Part shown: positions 1 to 9,080 of the stretch, piece after piece
How the letters are laid out: each line of letters starts with the position of its first letter
How positions within the stretch are numbered: position 1 is the stretch's first letter
DNA from: Prostheceraeus crozeri
Lineage: Eukaryota > Platyhelminthes > Polycladida > Euryleptidae
NCBI GenBank assembly: GCA_907163375.1
Contig: CAJQUW010008748.1
Coordinates: forward strand, 124,001-188,000
DNA length: 64,000 nucleotides
Reading direction: 5' to 3'
The notes under the pieces: model-generated
The model's database searches: none
What the model was told of the DNA's origin: nothing
Seen by the model: only the letters and a program-made list of their open reading frames with translations
Made by a program: the position numbers and the translations under genes

Positions 1-936
1 GTCTTTGGACCTTTTAAATGCGCTTATAACCGCGCATTGAACGATTGGTCCGTCACAAACGCGGGGAAGAGACCAAGTATCTACGACGTTTCTTCGATTT
101 TCAAGCTTGCCTACGAACATTCATTCACATAGCTAAATATCATAAAAGGCTTTGAAACAACAGGAATTTACCCGTTTGATTGTAATATCTTCACCGAAGA
201 AGATTTCGCACCCGCTGACGCACTACTGCCAACTCATAGATGCTACGGTGCCAGTGTCATGGAAGAAGAAAATATCACACGGAGCATCGAACCCACCGAA
301 ATATCTGACCATGTTTCAAATGTGATTTCACCGGAGATGATTCGTCCGAAGCCCAAAGTGATCTATCCAGAAAAGAAAAAGGGCCGAGCAAAGGGCACCT
401 CGAGAGTGTTAACTGATAGTCCTGAAAGAGTGGCGATTGAAGAGAGGGACTAGAAAAGAAAACTGAAGACATCAGACGAAAGCAAGAATATGAAGAAATC
501 GAAGCCATCGGGATGTCTGATCAGCCACTCAAAAATTGCGCAAGGGGATGAAGCAGGAACCTCCAGCAAAAGCCTACAAGTACCATCTGCTATATTTGAA
601 TCTGAAGACGAAGACACAGAAGCGATTGAATATAGTCATCAAGTCGAATCTGGAGATTATGTCATTGTTTCTGTAGATTCATCGAAAGGAGGAACGAAAA
701 ACTTTGTTGGTCATGTTGAAGACACTAATGATGATCACGACATCACAGTCAAATTCAAGAAACAGAACAAGACAACACCATCTGCATTCTTCTTTCCCGA
801 TACTCGAGACACTTCGACGGTTAACATAACTGATATTGTTTGCAAACTATCCCCTCCGACAACAGGAACTACCACCAGAACCCAAGGAATACTAACTTTC
901 AAAGAAGATTTAAGTGATTTTAAAGTTTTTTGGTAG
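1..936 (+). pseudogene. pogo/Tigger-type transposase, C-terminal remnant
   Basis: Frame 1 is open from the window edge and reads FGPFKCAYNRALNDW, then IYDVSSIFKLAYEHSFT, then NIIKGFETTGIYPFDCNIF. This is the end of the DDE domain and the 'GF..TGIYPF' signature typical of pogo/Tigger (Tc1/mariner superfamily) transposases. The same frame continues through a charged, low-complexity C-terminal tail to a stop at 936. Two in-frame stops break it: TAG at 130-132 and TAG at 451-453. The catalytic core and the DNA-binding half lie off the left edge. Seen: motifs, stops and a shared frame across the breaks. Known: pogo-like transposases end this way before a variable tail. Inferred: a dead genomic copy, not a host gene. 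A domesticated jerky/CENP-B-like gene is unlikely because of the stops. Confidence 0.85.
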
Positions 937-1516
937 ACTGTATTGAGCAGTGTGTTTGTTGTCTGTTACACTAATTGTTTTTATCCCTTTCCCATGGATC
1001 GAATGCCTATTGTAATTTTCATCTATGCATGTTTTTGCAATAGTTAATCGTTTTTTTAAAGTTTATATGCATTTGTTTTTCTTTCAGTAGAATTTGGAAA
1101 ATTAGAGTATTTTAGATATTTCCATACAAGTAGTAAATTATTTCAATTATATCAACAGGGGGACCTGGGCCTATATACCTATATGTTATAGGCCTATCAT
1201 TAAATACCTAATTACACACATATTTAACATAACTTATTGAAGTATAACTTTCTTACAAATAGCCAAAAGGATAACAGAGCATAGATACAAAAATGGAAGA
1301 AAGCAAAAAATCCAAACTTTACCCCATGGCGTTCCAACCTTTACCCCCTGCATGGGGCAAAGATTGGAAATCAGTTACTATTAATAAATGATTAATTAGA
1401 ACATATAACTCATATTCCAAATGACTGAAATATGTCGTGTTTAGTTAGAACAGATATCGTCAATGGGGTACAGAGAAGAAAATTCAAAAATTTCCAACCT
1501 TTACCCCACCTTCCCC
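937..1516 (+). mobile_element. Non-coding 3' tail and probable right end of the pogo-like element
   Basis: No coding signal is seen. Copies of the motif CCAACCTTTACCCC occur near 1316-1350 and at about 1495-1508. The last runs into CACCTTCCCC followed by TA at 1517-1518. A C-rich terminus abutting TA fits the TA target preference of pogo/Tigger elements, so the right end is placed at 1516. The left end is outside the window, so inverted-repeat pairing cannot be tested. Confidence 0.45.
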
Positions 1517-1524
1517 TATGATCT

Positions 1525-2496
1525 AGATGAATTGGAGATCTCCAGTTGAATTAAAGATCTTCTCAAAGTTGAGCTTGTGACAGATATCTGAAATTCAGCT
1601 AGAAAAATCTGAAATTCATTTGGAAAGATCTGAAATAGACATGGAAAAGGTGCAGTTGGTACCAAAAGTTAACAGGTATGATAGAGAAGTTTTCGGACTT
1701 TGAATATTACATATTCTTTTCAAACGACTATAATAAATCTCCAAAACAAAGGAAAAAACGTCAATCACCAAAAAGTAAATTTTAAAATTTTCCAATGGAA
1801 AGTTTTCCAGAAAATTTTGAAAAAATTGGAAAATTTTCCGGAACATTTTCTGGAAAATTTTCCATTTGCATCACTATGACTCTACGTAACATACTTACTC
1901 TATGGTGCTTATCAAAGACAATGGACATTATAATCTTTCGTACCAATGGTAGAGCAAAATCACGTAATCAAAGACAATGATTTCAATTAACTTTGAAAGA
2001 TGTAAATGGGTCCACATGATTATTCATATTCAAGAAATATGAAACAAAAATTTGGTGAATCATAAAATCGTGCCGGTGAAAATTGAATTGAAAAGTTGAA
2101 ATTTCAGCCAAGAAAGCACGAATAATATCGCGACCATAGAGTAGTGATGCAAATGGAAAATTTTCCGGAAAATTTTCCAATTTTTTCAAAATTTTCCGGA
2201 AACCAATGGAAAATTTTGAAATTTTTTTCGGTGATTGACGTTTTTGCCATTGATTTGGAGACTTGTTGCAGTCGTTTGAAAAGACTATGTAATATTCAAA
2301 GACCGAAAACTTCTCTATCATCCCTGCATGTCAACTTTTGGAACCAACTGCACCCTCCATGTCTATTTCAGATCTTTCCAACTGAATATCACCCATTAAA
2401 TGGATTTCAGATTTCTCTAATTGAATTTCAGATATCTGTCAGAAACTCAACTTTGAAAGGATCTTAGATTCAACTGGAGAATCTCCAATTCATCTG
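1525..2496. repeat. Long imperfect fold-back palindrome
   Basis: The sequence from about 1525 to 1880 is found again in inverted orientation from about 2496 back to 2130. Matching blocks include AGATGAATTGGAGAT / ATCTCCAATTCATCT at the outer ends, TGCAGTTGGTACC / GGAACCAACTGCA in the middle and GGAAAATTTTCC-rich blocks at the inner ends. Arms are about 360 bp and diverged. The intervening 1885-2125 contains other repeat pieces. The outer parts also carry irregular tandem copies of a unit like GATCTGAAATTCATTTGGAA. No transposase is visible inside. It is probably a fold-back/MITE-like non-autonomous element. Confidence 0.7.
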
Positions 2497-3282
2497 GAGA
2501 TGTCTGAAACTCATTTAAGTAGATCTGAAATCGATTTGGAACTATCTGAACCATCTGAGCTGGAAATGGAAGATGTGTGGTTTGTCCTTCACGAAGATAT
2601 CGGACAATACGCCAAAAGTTAGAAGCTATCATATAGATATTCTTCTACTCATCACAGATATCTTTAGTTTCCAAATGTCTCACGAGTTTACAGTCTTTGT
2701 ACAGTCTTCCAATGGTCGCTCATGTATAATGCTGTGTTGGACTGTGTGCTTGTGCTTCACATGTTCATCAACACATGAAGAATTTGTATCATTGCAATCA
2801 AGGCTGCATATAATGAAGCTTAACTTTCAAGCCATAAAAAGACTCCCAAATAAAGTGCATTATTTTTGCTCCAGATCTCTCACAATGCATGAAATTATAC
2901 CCCTATTGTAAAGGAAAAAATTCACGTTGTCCCAAAAGATATCTGTGCTATAATATTAAAAATGGAAACAAATTGCTGCAAGCCACGGTGGCAAAGGAAT
3001 GCTCAAAAATCCGCGGACGGGATTCGTATTGCTACGACTGTTTTAATCGAAATAATGATGAAATCAAGAGTTTTAGAACAATGATGTGTCTATGCCTCGG
3101 CTGTGATAGAAAACGTAAAAATTATATCACAAAAATTCAAATTTCTTCATTTTTCAAAATCGTTTTATTCAAAATATTGATCAAAATCACCAGTTTTATA
3201 GACCCATTCTATTGGTGTGTAGCTGCCTCGGCTGTGGAAGCGGTCAAAGCTTATAGGGCCTATCACAAAAAATCAGAACTTT
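2497..3282. other. No gene recognised
   Basis: Further GATCTGAAAT-type units reach about 2560. A 155-codon open stretch on the plus strand at 2889-3356 is cysteine-rich at its start, but it runs into the AAAATTTTCC repeat at its end and has no recognisable family motif. It is treated as spurious. Nothing else is supported. Confidence 0.5.
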
Positions 3283-3385
3283 CAAATTTTCCAAAATTTT
3301 CCGATATTTTCCAAAATTTTCCGATTTCTTCCAAAATTTTTCATGGAAAATTTTGATTCAAAATTTTCCGGAAAATTTTCATCAC
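3283..3385. repeat. AAAATTTTCC(G/A) cluster
   Basis: Five to six near-tandem copies of TTCCAAAATTTTCCGATTT-like units end in GGAAAATTTTCATCACTA. The same core builds the inner arms of the fold-back at 1795-1870 and 2147-2215, so this is probably a fragment of the same family. It stops where the flanking repeat of the Chapaev-like transposon begins. Confidence 0.6.
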
Positions 3386-3568
3386 TACCATAGAGTAAGT
3401 TAGGTAGAGTGGCAACTCCGCATTTATTAAATCCTCAATGTGCATACACTTTCGATTTTGTCAAATAAACTCAAAGGAGATACAGTCGGAATTGTTTTCA
3501 AATGTGAGATATGCACATTTATGCAGCTTTGAGATTACAACGTAATTGACTGATCATGATAGCAAAGC
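3386..3568. repeat. Left part of the repeat that hosts the RAG1-like transposon
   Basis: The block ACCATAGAGTAAG..GGTAGAGTGGCAACTCCGCATT starting near 3386 is found inverted near 7833-7880 (AATGCGGAGTTACCACTCTACC..CTTACTCTGTGG). The two copies therefore look like ends of one older element now split by the insertion at 3573-7233. Diverged copies of the same end motif also lie near 1878-1910 and 7671-7702. Confidence 0.5.
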
Positions 3569-3572
3569 AGAA
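3569..3572. repeat. Target-site duplication AGAA, left copy
   Basis: AGAA directly precedes the left TIR and is repeated at 7234-7237 directly after the right TIR. A related empty site has a single AGAA at 7804-7807 in matching context, so the 4-bp length does not rest on a chance match alone. Confidence 0.8.
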
Positions 3573-3610
3573 CACGGTGACACGGAAGACCGATCAAGCC
3601 AACAAAAATG
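3573..3610 (+). promoter_or_regulatory. RSS-like left terminus: heptamer, 22-bp spacer, nonamer-like
   Basis: The outermost 7 bp are CACGGTG (one mismatch to the V(D)J heptamer CACAGTG). After 22 bp (3580-3601) comes ACAAAAATG (3602-3610), matching the consensus nonamer ACAAAAACC at 7 of 9 positions. Heptamer and nonamer similarity at roughly 23-bp spacing was reported for Transib ends. That this element's own transposase binds here is inference. Confidence 0.6.
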
Positions 3611-3927
3611 TAACCCCTCTATACTTTCCATTTTCTCATTCTATATGACCAACACATACTCACTATGATGGTCACTGAAATTGTAACCTAGCTATTTGAC
3701 TTTTAGAGCCATTTTTTTAAAATGGCGTCAAAAATCATTTTTACAGCATTTTTGGTGACAAATATTGTGACATGCTATGCCTGATTTGCATTTTTAAGCA
3801 ATTTTATCAACGTCTCGCAGTAGATTTATATCAAACAATAATGTATGAACCGTTTTGATGATGCTACAGATGTAAGCCCTTGTATTGGACCCAGTAAACC
3901 CCTAAAATACTACTTACTAATATTAAG
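3573..3927 (+). repeat. Left terminal inverted repeat (355 bp)
   Basis: Pairs with 6880-7233 in inverted orientation from CACGGTGACACGG at the outer end to ACTAATATTAAG at the inner end. By eye there are only about four differences: a 7-T versus 6-T run and three substitutions, so identity is close to 99 per cent. Such length is unusual for mariner or hAT elements and would suit transposase-binding arrays or a hairpin-forming end. Confidence 0.93.
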
Positions 3928-4513
3928 TAGCAGGAAATGTAACAAAGCTAATCAATTCATTGTATTCTTGTGTATACATACAATAGTACAAAAATACTAG
4001 ATTTCTGGCCTATGTGAACCTATTTGTGCACATGGATGGTAATAGCCTATTCAACTAGCATCTTTGTAAGCTTATACATGTAGGCCTACTGACCTGATCG
4101 AAGCACCGGTATGTGCTGTGTGTAAATTAGTCTTACTGCTTGCTGCTTACGTAAATTAGTTTTGCTTTGTAGGTCTACATCATGCGCATATTCATGATCA
4201 ATTCGGCAATTGCAGGGTTATTTTGTCACTTTTTGGATGTTGATAGTATTACACTGCATTTACAAACCTGTGGTTTCTAAGCATGGATATCTCTGATGAT
4301 CTCTTTAAGCAAAATGAGAATCACTGTGTCACTCGTCGCGTGAGTCTTTCTCTGTGTAGCACGCACGAGAAAGGCGGTCGACCAGATTTCTATGTTTGGC
4401 TTTCTGCATTGCGCTGACTGGATCTGCTTGTTGTTGTCAGTTCACATTTGAATTTTATCGATTGCTACTTGCCAAGCAAACAAAATCATTTCAGCTTTTC
4501 GCATTTCAACGAA

Positions 4514-6555
4514 ATGGCCACGGCTTCGGTTCATCACCAAAGATTCCTGACTCATGATCAAAACAGAGACAAAGTGTGCATTGTTTGCATGGATAAAGGT
4601 GGTTATTCGTTGACTGATATTGTGCTAAAGCGAATAAAGGACTTCTTCATCAGCAACTTTGACCCCGAAGAGCGATGCTGCCCAAATTCAATTTGCAGCA
4701 AATGTCGAAGAGATCTATATGATCTCGAGAATGGGAAAAATACTGTTCATGATTTTCCTGATCCCTACGACTTCGATGACATCCTTCCACACGTGCGTCG
4801 CCTTCGTTTGGATGAAAGTCGATATTGTGAGTGCGAAATTTGCAACGTCGCGAGAACCAAGTCCAAGTTGGTCTCCAAGAGGAAGAGAGGACGACCGTCA
4901 TCCGATTCCTCCAATAACCAAACGTCAATGTCTGCTGCAGTGAAAATGTGCCTTCATTGTAAAGGCATCATTCATCGTGGGATTTCACACAGGTGCAACT
5001 TATCCAACTTGCGAAAGAACTTGATTGATATGTGTGAATCCGTCGATGAACGTACGAAAGAGGTGGTGGCCTATAGAGTCATCAGTGACAAGGTGAAGGA
5101 TGAAAGTGCGAAAAGCATCAAGCTGAAGAGTCCAGGACCATTTCCATTGAAGATCAATGTGAACCCGAAAGAGGACACAACGACGTTTTCTTCATCGGAC
5201 ATCAGCAGTCTACAACTGCCCTTGGAACTTCAAATCGCAGCGTTCATCGCAAATTATTGCCATTCATCCGTCGCATTTCCCATAACCGACATGCCGTTCA
5301 AGCACACACACCTCAGTTCTTGCACGATCGAGATCAGCAACTCGCCAAGTACTTTTCTGTCACACTCATGAAACTAGATACGGGCAACAACAAAGAGGAA
5401 CTTCGTGAGGTTGTCTATTGCACAGATGTTGAAGATTTTATAGACACTATTTCATCAAAACGGGATATTGACCTAGACAATCGCAACGTGAAGATAGGAA
5501 TCGATGGGGGCGGCGGTTTCCTCAAATTCTGCCTGAGTGTGTACGTGGATGAGGCTGTTGAGACGCCACATCCAAAGGACTCTTTCGCTAGCACTAGTGT
5601 AAAGAAAATCTTCATCATCGCCATCGTTCAAGATGTGAAAGAATCGTATATCAACGTTCTTCGAATTTTGGAAATTCTCAACATTCAACAAGTGAGCATG
5701 AACTGTATGTATGCATTGGACTTGAAGTTGGCCAATATTGTGGCAGGATTGCAGGCGCCTGGTTCTACACATCCATGCCTTTGGTGTGTATGTCCAAAGC
5801 GGGAGTTCGGCAAGGACTCGGAGTCGCAACATCATGTCCGGTCACTGGGATCAGTGAGAAATTTCGCGAATGACTTTCAGTGCGAAAGATCGCACAGTGA
5901 TAAAGTCCAGGCCAAGGACTTCAAGAACTGTATCCATCCACCTCTTGTGTTCGATGATGACAGCAATTTGTTTATCCATCACATCCCACCACCAGAGCTC
6001 CATCTCTTACTGAGGACTACAAACAAAATCCTCAAGGAGATGGAGCTTGTGAGTGAAGAGGTTGCATTTCAGTTTTACACTGATCTAGGAATCATTCGAC
6101 CCAAATTGCATGGGGGAGAATTTAAAGGGAATGCATGTAAAAAGATTCTGCAGAATGTTCATGTTTTTGAATCTATACTAGTACGTGCTCGACAAGACTC
6201 GCGGAGACTGCTGAAGTTTGGTGAGTGTTTGAAATGCTTGAATGAAGTACGGATTGCTTGTTTCGGATCGGTGTTGAATGGTGGGTTTGTTGAGCGGATA
6301 AGATACTTTCGAAAAGCTTACCTGGATTTGGAAATAAGTGTTACTACATCTGTCCATGTGTTATTCGTGCATGTTATCCAATTCTGCTTATTTCACAAAG
6401 CTCCACTTGGCCCCTACAGTGAACAAGCATCGGAATCCGTTCACCAGGATTTCCATGCAGCATGGGTCCAATGCGGAAAAGTGGACATTATAAACAAGAA
6501 TTATGGAAACAATTTGCTCGCCGCCATCATTCGCTATAATGGCAGGCACCTGTAA
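4514..6555 (+). pseudogene. RAG1-like (Chapaev/N-RAG-TP-type) transposase, frameshifted
   Basis: The first half starts at ATG 4514 (MATASVHHQRF) and runs to 5371. It has zinc-type motifs CIVC (about 4577-4588), CSKC (about 4694-4705), CECEIC, then KRKRGRP (AT-hook-like), and CLHC..H..HRC (about 4949-4996). This resembles the RAG1 N-terminal region, where a CxxC pair is followed by a 'C.IC..AR' motif. The second half is open in another frame from at least 5257 to TAA at 6553-6555. It has a D in IDGGGG (about 5503), a D in YALDLKLANIVAGLQ (about 5719), a CLWC 19 residues after that D, HVLFVH (H-x4-H) and an E in PYSEQASES (about 6421). RAG1 has D708, CxxC starting 19 residues later, an H-x4-H pair and E in 'SEGNES' in the same order. 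The halves overlap out of frame at 5257-5371, so a frameshift (less likely an intron or base error) lies there. Role: DDE strand-transfer enzyme acting on the flanking TIRs in the nucleus. Upstream 3928-4513 is presumed promoter and leader. Confidence 0.82.
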
Positions 6556-6879
6556 TAACAATTGCTCCCATCCAATAGAGCCCATTTGAAGATGGATTGT
6601 GACGCACATTGTACTCTTTGTCTACCTACACTGTGCCTACTGTATTTTCAGTGTGCATGTTGGCTTCTACCATTTTTTGAAAAAGTTAATATAGAAAGCT
6701 GGCCTAGGCCTTTTTGAATATGAAAAATTGTGGAATGTACGTGTATGTTTGGCCTAGAAGACAATCCCCTACTTTGGAATTAATGTTTTATTATGGGAAT
6801 GTGAATATTGCTCTGAAATGGTAGTGATAAAGAATGACTCAGGAGATGAATTGTTGTTTTTACTCGTATTCATATATTT

Positions 6880-7233
6880 CTTAATATTAGTAAGTAGTAT
6901 TTTAGGGGTTTACTGGGTCCAATACAAGGGATTACATCTGTAGCATCATCAAAACGGTTCATACATTATTGTTTGATATAAATCTACTGCGAGACGTTGA
7001 TAAAATTGCTTAAAAATGCAAATCAAGCATAGCATGTCACAATATTTGTCACCAAAAATGCTGTAAAAATGATTTTTGACGCCATTTTAAAAAATGGCTC
7101 TAAAAGTCAAATAGCTAGGTTGCAATTTCAGTGACCATCATAGTGAGTATGTGTTGGTCATATAGAATGAGAAAATGGAAAGTATAGAGGGGTTACATTT
7201 TTGTTGGCTTGATCGGTCTTCCGTGTCACCGTG
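6880..7233 (-). repeat. Right terminal inverted repeat (354 bp)
   Basis: Inverted copy of 3573-3927, starting with CTTAATATTAG at its inner end and finishing with GTGTCACCGTG at 7233, immediately followed by the AGAA duplication. It begins about 325 bp after the transposase stop codon. The stretch 6556-6879 between is AT-rich 3' untranslated sequence with no other coding region. Confidence 0.93.
7196..7233 (-). promoter_or_regulatory. RSS-like right terminus: same layout, inverted
   Basis: Reading inward from 7233 on the minus strand gives CACGGTG (7227-7233), a 22-bp spacer (7205-7226) and ACAAAAATG (7196-7204). The spacer is the same length at both ends, so there is no 12/23-type asymmetry. 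Confidence 0.6.
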
Positions 7234-7890
7234 AGAAGGAAGTGATATTATTTTACTGATTGTCAGTGTCATGACAGTCTTGGAGAGGCAATATCTGTTA
7301 AATTTGCAACTCGATGACCTGCTATTTCATTTCGTGAATTAGAAATATGAAATTTCAGCCAAGAAAGCACTATAGATGTCGACTTTTTCATGAAGACCCA
7401 TTATAATACGGATCATGAAATTCCCTTGCAAACCAGCATAATTTCCGCTTTGTTAGGATGTTTACTAGCAAACATTCATTCTTTTTGAGATCCAACTTGT
7501 TTCATACTACTTATATAGGAGAGTCATCTCGGCAATATATAAATTAGCAAAATTTTGACTTTTTTCAAGAGTTCTCAAATAATTTTTTGGACCACGGGAA
7601 CGTAATCCCCGCAAAAACTGAATCTTTTGATACAAAAATTTTCACTGTATCCAGATGCTTTTTTGAGTCGACACTCTACCTGTATATCTGCTCTATGGCT
7701 TCGATTTAACTTAATGAACTCGAGTTGAGACTCAATGACAATTATGGGAGATTGGCAGTTTTGGAGAAATTGCCACGGAAATGACTGATCATGATCGCAA
7801 TACAGAAGGAATGATGGTTATTTACAAATCCTCCGTGTGATTAATGCGGAGTTACCACTCTACCAAACATACTTACTCTGTGGATGCTTG
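7234..7890. repeat. Right flank of host repeat, with related empty target site
   Basis: The stretch 7783-7825 (GACTGATCATGATCGCAATA then CAGAAGGAA) matches the sequence obtained by joining the transposon's left flank (3548-3572) to its right flank after one AGAA. The copies differ at about three of 26 positions in the core. A 22-bp word at 7349-7370 (GAAATTTCAGCCAAGAAAGC plus 2 bp) is identical to 2098-2119. End motifs ACTCTACC..TCTATGG lie at 7671-7702 and 7855-7877. No gene is seen. Confidence 0.6.
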
Positions 7891-9009
7891 TTAAATAGGC
7901 ATCAAGATTGGTCTCTATTACTTTAATGCTCCTAATAAGAGTATTTTCTAAAGAGAGATTGTAATCGCAAATTGAGAGAGGACACTGAGAGAGGAAAATA
8001 TCATGATCAAATACAATGACTACTATTGACGTTAAACGATGCAGATGTAAAGGCAAAGTACTAGATGTACTAGACATGCAGAGAAATGTCTATCTACTGT
8101 CTTTGTGTAGATGCGGCCGCATTGCTATTTGAATTCAAGGGGTGTTGCATAAATTTAGTGTATCATGAATATCATGTATTATGACATTCAATGAAATTTG
8201 TCACACTCATCTTGATTTGAAAAAAATGGATGTAAAGTAGAAAAATGTTTTCAGGTAATTGTTTGTTAAAATCTCCTAAAATTATTAGGAGTAATACTTT
8301 TGGCAGTCGTTTTAATTTCAACATATGTTCACTCGTTGCTAAAGTTCTATTGGTGCTTCTAATCAGTTGAGGTAAAGATTAGAGTAATACAATTTCCCTG
8401 AACATGTTCACCGTCATGCTAAGTGTTTGCTGATCAAAATTTTATTTCTCATGAATAGGGCAGATTTTTCTTGATGATCGTGTCATTTAGCTGAGACGCT
8501 TAGGACACGAGATTTTTGAGGATGCTAGCATGTTGAATCGAACCCATCTCGTCGTGGTTCATAAGTATGAATGCACCAACAAATACAATTTCACATTAAT
8601 TAGGGGGAGAAAAACGTACGTTTGAATGTACTACTAACTGTAATTTTACCTGTTACTAGTATAATTCAGCAAGGTGAAAATTATGCTAGTGTTCTTCAAG
8701 AACTGCGAAATGTTGATATCGGTTTTGTCCGAGGTGTCATGGCAATGCCGATGACATATATTGGAGAGTATACAAATCTAAAGATCTTCGAATTTTACTA
8801 GAATTCCATTCCTTTGATTGCTAAGTGTTCCTTCGTCAGTCTGATTTCATATGAAATGTCGGGTGCCATGTACACAAAACTCCTGACATAGACTACACCT
8901 GCATGATCGAATCGCATAAAAATTCCATGTTCAACCTTGCTATTTGACATGAAGTGTACCTGGAAAATCAATCCCTACTAAGATTTACTATAAGATAATC
9001 GTGTTGGTA
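7891..9009. other. No gene recognised
   Basis: AT-rich sequence with a NotI-type GCGGCCGC near 8113 and a short hairpin CTCCTAA..TTAGGAG near 8271-8291. No coding frame, inverted-repeat pair or RNA gene could be supported. Confidence 0.5.
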
Positions 9010-9080
9010 GATAAGCGCAAACTGGTTGGCCTATTGGCAATGGTGCACTTCGGTACCGGCGCGGGTTTTCGGATCAACAA
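9010..9080 (+). repeat. Decayed tRNA-like SINE head (pol III A/B boxes)
   Basis: TGGCCTATTGG at 9027-9037 fits the A-box consensus at 10 of 11 positions. GGGTTTTCGGATC at about 9062-9074 is a disrupted B-box at roughly tRNA spacing. No cloverleaf closes, so it is a SINE fossil at best. Confidence 0.35.

Larger units (their letters stand above)
3573..7233 (+). mobile_element. Chapaev/N-RAG-TP-like DNA transposon with long TIRs
   Basis: This 3661-bp element is bounded by terminal inverted repeats of 355 and 354 bp and by a 4-bp direct duplication, AGAA (3569-3572 and 7234-7237). It carries a single plus-strand transposase gene (4514-6555). A related unoccupied site at 7783-7825 has one AGAA in the same context, which confirms the insertion boundaries. 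Known: Chapaev elements make 4-bp duplications, Transib 5-bp and RAG-type signals have CAC-starting heptamers. Panchin and Moroz described molluscan N-RAG-TP elements encoding a RAG1-N-terminus-like protein. Inferred: a member of this RAG1-related group. The near-identical ends imply a young insertion, but the reading frame is broken, so this copy is probably not autonomous. No RAG2-like Kelch coding region is seen between the TIRs. Confidence 0.85.

Noticed and set aside
2889..3356. Cysteine-rich 155-codon open frame
   Set aside because: It has no recognisable domain, begins within repeat debris and ends inside the AAAATTTTCC cluster, so it is most likely chance.
3573..7233. RAG2-like partner gene within the RAG1-like element
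   Set aside because: Only one coding unit fits between the TIRs and no Kelch-type repeats are seen on either strand.
3573..7233. Transib assignment of the RAG1-like element
   Set aside because: The duplication is 4 bp, supported by the empty site, rather than 5 bp, and the N-terminal zinc region fits N-RAG-TP/Chapaev better.
8540..8560. B-box-like word (minus strand GGGTTCGATTC)
   Set aside because: No A-box at tRNA spacing and no cloverleaf.
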